DNA from: Halieaceae bacterium
GTDB taxonomy: Bacteria; Pseudomonadota; Gammaproteobacteria; Pseudomonadales; Halieaceae
Length of the DNA stretch: 33,015 bases
Assembly: GCA_024224435.1 (NCBI GenBank)
Contig: JAAENL010000153.1
Location: forward strand, 1 to 33,015
Direction: 5' to 3'
Shown here: piece after piece, positions 1 through 8,014 of the stretch
Position numbering within the stretch: position 1 is the first letter of the stretch
Layout of the letters: each line of letters opens with the position of its first letter
Notes under the pieces: generated by a model
Told to the model about the DNA's origin: nothing
Seen by the model: the letters and a program-made list of their open reading frames with translations, nothing else
The model's database searches: none
Made by a program: the position numbers and the translations under genes

Positions 1-681
1 AACGCGGGGGCGCTGGGCGGCACGGCGTGGGTTGTACAGGATGCCCGCAAGGTTGATCGCCTGCTGGTTGCAGCGCGGGACGGAACGCAGGTCGCGCTGT
101 ACTGGGTGCCGATTGATGCGCCCGGCGTTACCGTTCAACCTGACGCTATCGTAGATTTGACTCGTGATCAGGCTCATATTGTTTTTGACAACGTAACAGC
201 AGAACCTGTCTGTTCGGACGGTCTGACGGCACTGCAACAGGCTATGCCGGCGGTGTGGACATTATTGGCGGCAGACATTACCGGGGCTGCCGAATGGCAG
301 TTGCAGACCACGGTGGATTACGCCAACGCGCGGCAACAGTTCGAGCACTCCCTCGGCTTTTTTCAGGCCGTTAAGCACCCGTTGGTCGACGTGATGATAC
401 ATATTGATCAGTCAAAGTCGCTGGTTTATAACGCCGCCTGTGCCTTTGATTCTGAGCCGGATGAAGCCCCGCGCTTTGCGCACATGGCGAAAGCATCGGC
501 GAGTGATCTCGCGGCTTTTGCGTCTGGACGTGCGGTGCAGTTCCACGGGGGTATTGGCTTTACCTGGGAGTGCTTTTTGCACCTCTATTTCAAGCGCCAG
601 ACACACAGTCAGATGCTATGGGGCGATGGCCCCTGGCATCGGGCAAGAATTGCGGACATAGTGCTCGGTGAAGTGGCATGA
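1..681 (+). CDS. Acyl-CoA dehydrogenase, C-terminal part (5' end outside window)
   Basis: The reading frame is open from base 1 and ends at TGA 679-681, so about 226 residues of the C-terminal part are present. The start lies to the left of the window. The C-terminal four-helix domain of acyl-CoA dehydrogenases is recognisable: an R-x-QF segment followed by LGFFQAVKH (the usual 'fQavkH' flavin/dimer helix), and later QFHGGIGFTWE and LYFKR, which match the family signature 'Q.hGG.GfT.E..l..y.Rd'. The enzyme would oxidise an acyl-CoA to the 2-enoyl-CoA with FAD and pass electrons to ETF. The divergent sequence resembles the short subunits of sterol/aromatic-type dehydrogenases (FadE28/FadE34-like) more than FadE. 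The substrate cannot be told. It is followed after 79 bp by an amidohydrolase on the same strand. Confidence 0.88.
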   Translation, partial: NAGALGGTAWVVQDARKVDRLLVAARDGTQVALYWVPIDAPGVTVQPDAIVDLTRDQAHIVFDNVTAEPVCSDGLTALQQAMPAVWTLLAADITGAAEWQLQTTVDYANARQQFEHSLGFFQAVKHPLVDVMIHIDQSKSLVYNAACAFDSEPDEAPRFAHMAKASASDLAAFASGRAVQFHGGIGFTWECFLHLYFKRQTHSQMLWGDGPWHRARIADIVLGEVA

Positions 682-760
682 GCCGGACATCCACGTAACG
701 CGAGTCAGGGCGCTGGTCCCTGCACTGAATTGACGATGGGTTGAAACAGGCGATCTTGCG

Positions 761-2470
761 ATGAACTGGAAATCTCTTTTCTTCACAGTGCTTTTTCTAC
801 TGGCAGGGGTGGCAGTGTTAGTCGCCCTGACTTTGCGCGGCCCCGCGCCCCCGGCGCATCGAGTGTACGTGAACGGCAGCGTACTGGTGATGGACGAGGC
901 AAATACAGTGGCGCAGGCTCTGTCTACGCGAGGTGAGCGCATCGACGAGGTGGGCAGTACCGAGCAAATCATGGCGCTTGTCACAGATGATACTGAGGTT
1001 GTGGATCTGCATGGACGCACGCTGCTGCCGGGGTTTATTGACGCTCACGGTCATTTTCCGGGGTCTGGTTTGCGCGTTCTGTCTGCGGACCTCAACAGCC
1101 CGCCCATTGGTGACAAAAAAGAAATGGCTGACGTTCTCGCCGCGATTAGCGCACAAGCCGCAGAGACCGAACCCGGCGATTGGGTAACCGGGTTTGGCTA
1201 CGATGACACCCTGCTGGCAGAAAAACGTCATCCGACACGCGCGGAACTCGATGCAATATCTACGGAGCACCCTATCGCGGTGTTGCATGTGTCAGGTCAT
1301 ATGCTGGTAGCCAATAGTGCGGCCTTAAAAATAGTGGGTATCGATGCGAGCACGCCAGATCCGGAGGGTGGTGTGATCGGTCGTCGCAGTGGCACGATGG
1401 AGCCGAATGGGTTGCTGGAAGAAAACGCCCGTATCACGATGCTGGATCAAGTGCAGAGCGCAAGTGTTGTGGATGCCTACCGACTGTTCAAGTCCGCTGC
1501 CGACGAGTACGCCAGAATGGGCGTTACCACTGCCCAATCAGGGGGGGTGGCACCTGAATTGGCCTCAGGCCTTTCCTGGTTCAGTCGGCTCGGTGTGGTG
1601 CCGCAGCGACTGGTGCTGTTCCCCTGGGAGCGCGATTACGGGGAGGATCTGTTGAATGGCGATTATGATCCCGCACAGCATACCACCGACAAGTTTTATG
1701 TGGGGCCGGTAAAACTTGTAGCGGACGGCAGCATACAGGGATACACCGGTTATCTGAGTGAACCGTATTTTAAACCGTATCACGGTGACAAGGACTATCG
1801 CGGTTATCCCTCTATCGACCGGGACGAACTGTTTGAACAGGTTGCGGCATTGCACAAGGCGGGGTACCAGTTGGCTATTCACGGCAATGGTGATGCGTCT
1901 ATCGAAGATATCCTTGATGCGTTTGAGGCGGCCCAGGCATCGCACCCGCGTGAAGACCCGCGCATGATTCTTATTCATGGACAAATGGCGCGGGAGGACC
2001 AGATAGCGCGTATGGCCGCGTTAGGGGTTACTCCGAGTTTCTTTACTGCCCATACCTGGTACTGGGGTGATCGGCACAGGGATATTTTCATTGGGCCGCA
2101 GCGGGCAGAAAACATCAGCCCCTCTCGTTGGGCTCAAAAGTACGGGGTGAGGTTCTCCTCGCACCTGGATACGCCAGTAACCCCCATGCAACCCCTGCAG
2201 GCGGTCTGGAGTCTGGTTTACCGTCAGACGGTCGGCGGTGATGTGCTGGGCCCGGATCAGCGCATCGGCATAATGGATGCATTGAGAGCGGTGACTATCG
2301 ATGCGGCGTGGCAAGTGTTCCAGGATGAAAACCGGGGCTCGCTGGAGCCCGGTAAGCTGGCCGATCTGGTGGTGCTGTCTGGCGATCTGCTGCGGGACCC
2401 CTTTACTATGCGCGAGTTGCAGGTCGACCTGACCGTGATAGGTGGGGCAACAGTTTATGAGCGCCGTTAG
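761..2470 (+). CDS. Membrane-anchored amidohydrolase (YtcJ-like, amidohydrolase_3 family)
   Basis: A 569-residue protein. Residues about 5-25 form one hydrophobic segment with a short basic front (MNWK), so it is probably an N-terminal membrane anchor or uncleaved signal with the enzyme outside the cytoplasm. The hydrolase begins with the small beta domain (VYVNGSVLVMD) and then GFIDAHGH at 91-98, whose H96 and H98 are the HxH metal ligands. Further family landmarks are an ADGS segment, AIHGNGD with a metal-binding His, SSHLDTPVTP with the late Asp, and the closing GSLEPGKLADLVVL. YtcJ-like enzymes hydrolyse amide or formamide-like bonds, and the substrate here is unknown. The start ATG has only a weak ribosome-binding site (AGGCGA). 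The gene may be co-transcribed with the preceding dehydrogenase; no terminator is seen in the 185 bp after it. Confidence 0.85.
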   Translation: MNWKSLFFTVLFLLAGVAVLVALTLRGPAPPAHRVYVNGSVLVMDEANTVAQALSTRGERIDEVGSTEQIMALVTDDTEVVDLHGRTLLPGFIDAHGHFPGSGLRVLSADLNSPPIGDKKEMADVLAAISAQAAETEPGDWVTGFGYDDTLLAEKRHPTRAELDAISTEHPIAVLHVSGHMLVANSAALKIVGIDASTPDPEGGVIGRRSGTMEPNGLLEENARITMLDQVQSASVVDAYRLFKSAADEYARMGVTTAQSGGVAPELASGLSWFSRLGVVPQRLVLFPWERDYGEDLLNGDYDPAQHTTDKFYVGPVKLVADGSIQGYTGYLSEPYFKPYHGDKDYRGYPSIDRDELFEQVAALHKAGYQLAIHGNGDASIEDILDAFEAAQASHPREDPRMILIHGQMAREDQIARMAALGVTPSFFTAHTWYWGDRHRDIFIGPQRAENISPSRWAQKYGVRFSSHLDTPVTPMQPLQAVWSLVYRQTVGGDVLGPDQRIGIMDALRAVTIDAAWQVFQDENRGSLEPGKLADLVVLSGDLLRDPFTMRELQVDLTVIGGATVYERR

Positions 2471-2655
2471 ATCGGCGACGTGAGCTGGTCATTTTTCAAC
2501 CACTGTGCCTCGCGCTGATGCCGTGCGCATGACCTGATCGGGTAAAGCGCCTGCGCTGAGATAGACACGGCGGGGCCATTCAGATATAACTACGCGAACG
2601 GCCTAAGTGTTTTCAAACTTACGTTGTTTTCTGACATGAAAGCAGACCGTACTTT

Positions 2656-4245
2656 ATGCATCGCTATACAATCGATAACGCCGTAACGTATACGCAAGAC
2701 GATTTGGCGCTTTTCAGGGAATCGCCCTTTGCGGCGTGGATGGAGCGTCTGACCCTCGAAAACCCCGATCACGGCATTCTTCCCGATCGCGATGCGGTCT
2801 GGCCGCCTCAGGCCCAGTCACCCCATGCCAATATAGCCGAAACGCTGCGCGCGGAAGGGCGCCGTGTCATCGAAATTGATTGTGATGCCGACGAGACAGA
2901 GCGCCGCACTGCGACCATCGCCGCGATGAAGGCAGGCGCTGATTTTATTGTGGACGGCCAATTGTCTGCCGATAATTTTTCTGACCGGGTAGATCTTTTG
3001 ATGCGAACCAGCGGGTACTCCCAGCTGGGCGATTTTCTCTATATTCCCTGCGAAACACGCGTTGGGGAGATGTCGAGGCTGACCTACCGTCTGGCATTTT
3101 TCGCTGAACTACTTCACCTCATGCAGGGGCAGCTTCCTCCCCAGATGCTGATTATTCGGGACAATGCCGATGTACTCTCCCTGCAGGCAGAGGATCACAT
3201 CCATTATTACCGAGCAGTAGCGAGTCGATTTGTGGCAGCAATGGCTGCGTTCCGCAAACACCGTATGCCCAACCCCACCGAGTCATGCCATTTTGGTCGT
3301 TGGGCAGAATGCGCTAGCGAGGTGCTGAGGCAGCGTGCCGGTCGGGATGACTCCTTGCCGGAAGAGGCTGCGGAGGACAGTATCGAGAGCGAGGCGCTTG
3401 AGATGCAACTCATGCAGGTTGCCGCCGGTGCGGAGCAAACCTTTGAAAGTGGTGCAGCGCCCGTGGCAAAAGCAAGCACAGGCCCCATGGGGAGAGATGT
3501 TCAGCCGGCCTACACGCTGGTCGAACAAGCGCGGCAGCTGGATCCAGAGCATTTCAAGCCGGGCATGGCCCCCGGACGTGCACCCAACCTTGCGGCATTT
3601 CCGCTGAAATCCCCGGCAGAGGAGCAGGAGCGCGTTGAACCGGCGCCACAACAGGCGCCGACCCCGCCGGACGCAGCGCTGGAAAATCTTGAATTTATTG
3701 GACGTGGCGGCACGTTACCGGAGATCACTCGCGGGGCTGACCCGGTAGCGCCGGCTGACGCCGCTGTTGATAGCGGGCTGCACGATTCACTGCCACCCCT
3801 CCCAAAGAAGGGCCGCGCAGACGAGCGACAGTCTGCGGAGATACCGCCGCCCAGTCTTGATCATTTATCCCCGCTTACTGCAGACCAGAGCGTGGACGAT
3901 TACGCCTTGCTGGAGGATGCGACAGAGGCGTCCTTGTTTCTGCCGCCAGATGCGGCTCCTGCAGAGGAGTCGGGGGTGGCAGTGGAAGATCGGGAGCCAT
4001 CACCCACTAGTCGTCCGGCGTTCGCGCCGCACCCTATGGTGGATTCCGACAGTGCACCGTCACCAGTGCTCGCGCCAAAGCGCGCGTCTTCGGAGCAGGT
4101 GTCGGAGCACGACGATACCGCGCAGCAGCGCAGCGCCAGCACTCGTCGCTCTGAGCCTGCGCACGTCTCTGAGGGGGCGTCTCCGGGCAAGACCGGCGCG
4201 CCTGCTTTTGATAATCGGTTGAAGACCAGTGACGAGTTCGACTAG
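2656..4245 (+). CDS. Degenerate RecB-like (TM0106-type) nuclease domain with long disordered tail
   Basis: A 529-residue protein. Residues 1-225 follow the layout of TM0106/RecB-like PD-(D/E)xK proteins: an N-terminal 'S-P-x-x-x-W' element (S23), AMKAGADFIVDGQL (91-103), a 'RVD' Asp at D113, an IPCETRVGE strand at 130-138 where active members have a D-x-K motif, a Leu-rich helix ending in LMQGQLPP, and PNPTESCHFGRWAEC (206-219) where the family has P-x-P-x-x-C-x-x-C...C. Two of the four expected iron-sulfur cysteines are missing (S23, G214), and the catalytic Lys is Arg (R135). Residues from about 225 to 529 are rich in Pro, Ala, Glu and Ser, with no predicted fold, and look intrinsically disordered. 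It was probably a nuclease-derived protein that lost catalysis. The role is unknown. It stands alone and converges with the epoxide hydrolase (9 bp gap). Confidence 0.55.
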   Translation: MHRYTIDNAVTYTQDDLALFRESPFAAWMERLTLENPDHGILPDRDAVWPPQAQSPHANIAETLRAEGRRVIEIDCDADETERRTATIAAMKAGADFIVDGQLSADNFSDRVDLLMRTSGYSQLGDFLYIPCETRVGEMSRLTYRLAFFAELLHLMQGQLPPQMLIIRDNADVLSLQAEDHIHYYRAVASRFVAAMAAFRKHRMPNPTESCHFGRWAECASEVLRQRAGRDDSLPEEAAEDSIESEALEMQLMQVAAGAEQTFESGAAPVAKASTGPMGRDVQPAYTLVEQARQLDPEHFKPGMAPGRAPNLAAFPLKSPAEEQERVEPAPQQAPTPPDAALENLEFIGRGGTLPEITRGADPVAPADAAVDSGLHDSLPPLPKKGRADERQSAEIPPPSLDHLSPLTADQSVDDYALLEDATEASLFLPPDAAPAEESGVAVEDREPSPTSRPAFAPHPMVDSDSAPSPVLAPKRASSEQVSEHDDTAQQRSASTRRSEPAHVSEGASPGKTGAPAFDNRLKTSDEFD

Positions 4246-4254
4246 ACAGCCTAC

Positions 4255-5406
4255 CTAGCGCAATGTTTGAAAACAGTTCCTTACTTCCGCTACGAAAGTG
4301 TCTGGCTGCTCCAGTGCTGCGAAGTGGCCGCCCTTGTCCAATTCATTCCAGTGGATTAATTGGGTAAAGCGTTTTTCAGCCCAGCGTCGGCTGCAACGGA
4401 AAATTTCTCCCGGAAAAATAGAGCAGCCCACGGGCATGTGAATCGGCTCCATATTGGCGTTATTAAAACTTTCCCAGTACAGGCGAGCTGAACTGGCGCC
4501 AGCATTGTTTAACCAGTACATCATTACGTTATCGAGCAACTCGTCCCGGCTCAGGATATTTTCCGGATGTCGCGTGCCACCGTCCTCACAGTCGGTCCAC
4601 ATGTAAAACTTTTCTACCACCCACGCCATTTGTCCCACAGGCGAGTCTGCCAGACCGTAGCCCAACGTTTGCGGGTAGGTAGACTGCTGTTTCGAATAGC
4701 CTGAGCCTGTTTCTATATAGGCGGACATATCTTCCAGCGCCTTTTGTTCCGCGGCGGTGAGGCTGCTCATCGTGTCATTGTCCGGTGCGACTATGGGCAT
4801 ATTGACATGAATGCCGGCGCAGTGATCCGTTTCGGTGATGCCCATGCTTTGAGTAATAATACTGCCCCAGTCGCCGCCCTGAGCTACGTAACGGGGATAA
4901 CCCAGTCGATTCATCAGTTGCCCCCACATCCGTCCGATTTTCTCGACGCTGATGCCTGTTTCTGTCGGTTTGCCGGAAAAACCATAGCCCGGCAGGCAGG
5001 GCGCTACAACGTGAAAGGCGTTCTCGGCGCTGCCGCCGTGCTGCGTAGGATCTGTCAACGCGTCGATGACTTTGTGAAATTCAACGATTGACCCCGGCCA
5101 TCCGTGGGTGATGATCAGGGGCAGGGCGTCCTCATGGGGACTGCGCTGGTGAATAAAGTGGATGTCTATACTATCGATTGTGGTCATGAACTGTGACCAG
5201 GCATTGAGCTTTTTCTCAAAGCGCCGCCAATCATAGGTATGTGCCCAGTAATTGGCCAGTTCGCGTGTGTATTCGAGCGGGATTCCCTGTGTCCAGTCTG
5301 TGCAGGTTTCTTTGTCGGGCCAGCGCGTTTGTTGTAATCGCTGCCGCAGGTCGTCGAGTTCAGCCTGGGGTATGTCTATCACAAAGGGGGTAACATCAGT
5401 GTTCAC
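4255..5406 (-). CDS. Epoxide hydrolase (EHN-type alpha/beta hydrolase)
   Basis: A 383-residue protein of the microsomal epoxide hydrolase/juvenile-hormone hydrolase type. The N-terminal EHN domain covers about residues 5-115 (FVIDIPQAELDDLRQRL, TRWPD, W-W spacing). The oxyanion-hole motif HGWPGS is at 101-106. The nucleophile elbow GGDWGS puts the catalytic Asp at D179, and the catalytic His is H361 in GGHFAALEQP. Such enzymes add water to an epoxide through an ester intermediate on the Asp. The start is GTG at 5404-5406 with GGAG seven bases before it (minus strand); no ATG fits better. It lies 55 bp after a small basic protein gene on the same strand, possibly in one transcript. The substrate is not known, but the neighbouring lipid and oxidoreductase genes suggest a degradative role. 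Confidence 0.9.
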   Translation of the reverse strand: MNTDVTPFVIDIPQAELDDLRQRLQQTRWPDKETCTDWTQGIPLEYTRELANYWAHTYDWRRFEKKLNAWSQFMTTIDSIDIHFIHQRSPHEDALPLIITHGWPGSIVEFHKVIDALTDPTQHGGSAENAFHVVAPCLPGYGFSGKPTETGISVEKIGRMWGQLMNRLGYPRYVAQGGDWGSIITQSMGITETDHCAGIHVNMPIVAPDNDTMSSLTAAEQKALEDMSAYIETGSGYSKQQSTYPQTLGYGLADSPVGQMAWVVEKFYMWTDCEDGGTRHPENILSRDELLDNVMMYWLNNAGASSARLYWESFNNANMEPIHMPVGCSIFPGEIFRCSRRWAEKRFTQLIHWNELDKGGHFAALEQPDTFVAEVRNCFQTLR

Positions 5407-5461
5407 GATTTAACTCCGTTGCTATTAGTGTGAAGCCATGTCTGCCAAGGCATATATGGAA

Positions 5462-5794
5462 TTAGTCGTCTGACCAGATACGCCGCAGCGGCTCTCCGAA
5501 ATCGTCATAGATTACCTTACGCCGCGGTCCCCTGGTTTTACCTTTGATAGCGGCGTTACGGCGGTATCTCGGCTTGCGCCTTTCCTCAATCGCGGCGACC
5601 ACCTCTGGAACCAGCGTACGGGTTGCCTTGGGCTCGACAAATAGGCGACGGTTGAGAAATATTGATGAGTCTTTCGGATCTTGGCCAGACACTCCTGAGG
5701 GAATCTCGTCTACATTGCCTCCCTTCGCGATAAACCGCTCGGTTTCCTCGCGCAGTTTGTCTCTGATGTCAGCTTTGGATTCTGGTTTCTTCAA
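5462..5794 (-). CDS. Small basic conserved hypothetical protein (110 aa)
   Basis: A 110-residue, Arg/Lys-rich protein without signal peptide or membrane segment. A helix-forming N-terminus (KLREETERFIAKGG) is followed by NVDEIPSGVSG and then a strongly basic stretch (EERRKPRYRRN, KTRGPRRK). This looks like a cytoplasmic nucleic-acid or ribosome-associated protein, but I do not recognise a named family. The only plausible start is TTG at 5792-5794; there is no in-frame ATG near it and no good Shine-Dalgarno. A TATACT -10-like element on the minus strand at 5834-5839 would put the transcript start about 33 bases before the TTG, which fits. Coding potential is supported by amino-acid composition and by the 55 bp spacing to the epoxide hydrolase gene downstream. 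The start is uncertain. Confidence 0.6.
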   Translation of the reverse strand: MKKPESKADIRDKLREETERFIAKGGNVDEIPSGVSGQDPKDSSIFLNRRLFVEPKATRTLVPEVVAAIEERRKPRYRRNAAIKGKTRGPRRKVIYDDFGEPLRRIWSDD

Positions 5795-5833
5795 GACCGT
5801 TTGGCTCGCACAACTATTTTCACGAAAACCCCG

Positions 5834-5839
5834 AGTATA
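5834..5839 (-). promoter_or_regulatory. Possible -10 element of the 110-aa gene
   Basis: On the minus strand this reads TATACT, five of six matches to TATAAT, about 40 bases before the TTG start at 5794. No convincing -35 hexamer lies at the right distance, so this is only a candidate. Confidence 0.25.
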
Positions 5840-5949
5840 ACCCCGTATGAGAAAAGTGAAAGACGACTGAAATTTAAGTAACCCACCAGTCTAGCATGCC
5901 GTCTTCTTTCTTCACGGCGCAAACTGTTGAACGGGCACAAAAAATTGCG

Positions 5950-6936
5950 TCACTTAACATGGCTCGGCAGGTTCGTAATCTGCTGCCGCAACGCCGCGCC
6001 GGGCCCTGATTTGTCAAGCTGTACCTCGCCCTCGATAAGATTGATACCCAGGTAGGTAAAAATAGATTCGAACTCCGGCACCCGCGTGGATTGGCGCGCC
6101 TGATTGAATAAAGTTTCGAACAGTGCCACGCCGTTTAGCTCGTCAAGCTTGCGCGCAATTTCAATAGCAGGCAACGATTCGTCAGCGCAGCAGCTATTCA
6201 GTCGTCGAAGCGCTGTGTCCAGGGACAGCGATTTTTCTGACTGGCGTCGCAGCAACACATCGATAGTGAGGAAGTACCACGCACCACTCCAGTAGACCCG
6301 CATATATCCACCGTTAATACGCATTGTGTTGCTCACCTGTTCGAGGCTTTGCCCGTCAAATTCAGTGTCTGCGCGTCCGCGCGAGAAGCCATCGTAAATA
6401 CGCTGCCAGGCTTCCTCCTCGCTGAGCATGCCGTTTCTAGCCTGCATGATATTCTGGTAGTAGGAGGCGAGTCCTTCACTGAACCAACTGTCGCCCCAGC
6501 CTTTATAGGGGATTAGTAGGTGGGCGAGCTCATGGTAGCCGGTCCACGCTTGTTTAAGTTGCTCCAGACTTGCCCGGGGGGCAATGAAAAAATCGACTCG
6601 ATCCACGGTGTTTCGCTGAATCTGCGCCCAGGGAATCGGGTCGTCTCCTGCCGCGGCAGCAGGGGTGATCGCTATTTCCCATTGGTTGCGTGGCCAGTGC
6701 CCCAAAACATTGGCCAGCGCCTCGGAAATATAGGTGACCCAGTCGATGAGTCGTTCATGTTCGCTGGGGTCGAAGTCGACCCCAATGATCACGTCTAAAA
6801 CACGACCATCCCGTACAAGCAATTTGCGTGTCGGCTCGTCTCCCAAACTGACCGCGGACTGCGAAAGTAAGGACAGGCACAGCAACCAGCGACAAGCGCC
6901 CCTGCAGGCGCGCCCAAACCGGTCAGGAGTGTGCAT
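5950..6936 (-). CDS. Secreted HExxH metallopeptidase-like protein
   Basis: A 328-residue protein with an N-terminal export signal: Arg-rich n-region, a hydrophobic stretch WLLCLSLLSQSAVS (about 17-30), and likely cleavage near residue 32. The zinc motif HELAH is at 135-139 (H135, E136, H139). A further conserved-looking WFSEGLASYYQ gives E154 as the candidate third ligand, the gluzincin pattern. The third ligand follows 15 residues after the second His, shorter than in classic M1 enzymes; the sequence resembles M1/M61-like peptidases only loosely. It probably acts in the periplasm on peptides or proteins. Its ATG overlaps the end of the upstream metallo-beta-lactamase gene by 14 bp, so the two are almost certainly one translationally coupled transcript. 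Confidence 0.75.
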   Translation of the reverse strand: MHTPDRFGRACRGACRWLLCLSLLSQSAVSLGDEPTRKLLVRDGRVLDVIIGVDFDPSEHERLIDWVTYISEALANVLGHWPRNQWEIAITPAAAAGDDPIPWAQIQRNTVDRVDFFIAPRASLEQLKQAWTGYHELAHLLIPYKGWGDSWFSEGLASYYQNIMQARNGMLSEEEAWQRIYDGFSRGRADTEFDGQSLEQVSNTMRINGGYMRVYWSGAWYFLTIDVLLRRQSEKSLSLDTALRRLNSCCADESLPAIEIARKLDELNGVALFETLFNQARQSTRVPEFESIFTYLGINLIEGEVQLDKSGPGAALRQQITNLPSHVK

Positions 6937-7879
6937 CGAAGCCCGCCAGTTCGGCCATTCGTGCCATCAGGTCCAGCACGTCGGTGCGAATATCCTCCCC
7001 GGCAAACTCTCGGTACAGGCTGTCCACATTAACGGCTATTCGTTCCGGATCTGACCAGGCGGAATACTCGTTTAGCTCAATGTCTTTGGCTGCTTCCTGG
7101 GCACCCATCCCCTCGTCGTAGCGGAGTCGGGCCTGATCATGAACGAACTGAAGATACTGTCGTACTTTTACTACGCCGTGTTTATCTGTGATTGGCCCGT
7201 GCCCAGGCACGATCAGGTCAGCATTCATGTCCTCTATCAATTTACAGGCTTTAATCCAATTGCTCACGGGGCCTTGCCAGATGATAGGCGTGCTTTCGAT
7301 GAACAGGATGTCGCCGGTAAAAACTACGCTATCCCCGGGAATGTGCACAAGCACATCGCCCCGCGTATGCGCTGGGCCTACCTCAGTGAGTTGTACCGAC
7401 TTGTCGCCCACGCGCAGGTCTAATTCGCCGTCAAATGTGCGTGTTGGGGGTGTAAACGGAATACCATCGAAATTAAATTCGCCGAAGCAGTGTTGAAAAT
7501 ACTTTCCAACAGCTCCAAATTCGTCGGCCTGAGCCATCAGCTCGGCCATTGTTTCTGGCGTCAGCTCAGCCATTTCCAGAGCTGATGCGGTGGACGCAAT
7601 GATTTCTGCGCCACTTACCAGTGCATTGCCATGACAATGATCCCCGTTGGCGTGCGTATTGATCAGCGTGTCTACGCACTTTGCGGAGGGTTCCGCGTCT
7701 TGCATCTTTTGCAGCATTTCGCTGGTCAGCGCCAGGTCAAAAAGCGTATCGACAAGCATCGACTCTTCGCCATCGACGATCAGGCCGGCATTGCTCCATC
7801 CCCAGCCGCCTCCTGGGGCTAGCCACGCATAAGCGCCGTTGGCGAGGGGATGAAGGCCGGGTTTTTGGCTAAACGCCAT
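6923..7879 (-). CDS. Metallo-beta-lactamase-fold hydrolase
   Basis: I place the start at ATG 7877-7879 (MAFSQKPG): AAGGA lies ten bases before it and the fold starts just after it. ATG 7903 and TTG 7918 are longer, less likely choices. The protein is then 318 residues. THANGDHCHG (residues 75-84) is the metal motif, with the second His replaced by Asn (H-x-N-x-D-H), a variant seen in many MBL-fold hydrolases. The later PAHTRGDVLVH and VFTGDILF carry the third His and the bridging Asp, and VPGHGPITD carries the last His. It probably hydrolyses a thioester, lactone or similar bond; beta-lactamase activity should not be assumed. It overlaps the downstream metallopeptidase gene by 14 bp and is divergent from the acyltransferase gene. 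Confidence 0.85.
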   Translation of the reverse strand: MAFSQKPGLHPLANGAYAWLAPGGGWGWSNAGLIVDGEESMLVDTLFDLALTSEMLQKMQDAEPSAKCVDTLINTHANGDHCHGNALVSGAEIIASTASALEMAELTPETMAELMAQADEFGAVGKYFQHCFGEFNFDGIPFTPPTRTFDGELDLRVGDKSVQLTEVGPAHTRGDVLVHIPGDSVVFTGDILFIESTPIIWQGPVSNWIKACKLIEDMNADLIVPGHGPITDKHGVVKVRQYLQFVHDQARLRYDEGMGAQEAAKDIELNEYSAWSDPERIAVNVDSLYREFAGEDIRTDVLDLMARMAELAGFDAHS

Positions 7880-7919
7880 AGTCGCGCAATCCTTGCAAGC
7901 CATTGGGTGTTTGAGCAAT

Positions 7920-7937
7920 CTATTATAGCCATAATAG
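7920..7937. promoter_or_regulatory. Perfect palindrome in divergent promoter region
   Basis: CTATTAT-AGCC-ATAATAG is a perfect 7+4+7 inverted repeat in the 135 bp between the MBL gene (minus) and the acyltransferase gene (plus). On the minus strand it contains TATAAT (7922-7927), a perfect -10 hexamer about 43 bases before the MBL start. An ATAAT/ATTAT half-repeat continues to 7946. It could be the core promoter of the MBL-peptidase operon, an operator over it, or both. No matching -35 hexamer is clear. Confidence 0.45.
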
Positions 7938-8014
7938 CGGCATTATCGGAAAGTGGGTTTTCGTCAAGGCTGGTAATCTGGTTTAATGCTCCCCACGCCA
8001 GTTGGAACCCGTAC

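Noticed and set aside
6923-7879. Metallo-beta-lactamase as an antibiotic-resistance gene
   Set aside because: The metal motif is H-x-N-x-D-H and the context is metabolic; general MBL-fold hydrolase is the safer call.
7850-8014. N-terminal extension of the PlsC-like protein
   Set aside because: It would read across the divergent promoter region and into the MBL gene, and ATG 8015 gives the usual membrane-anchored start.
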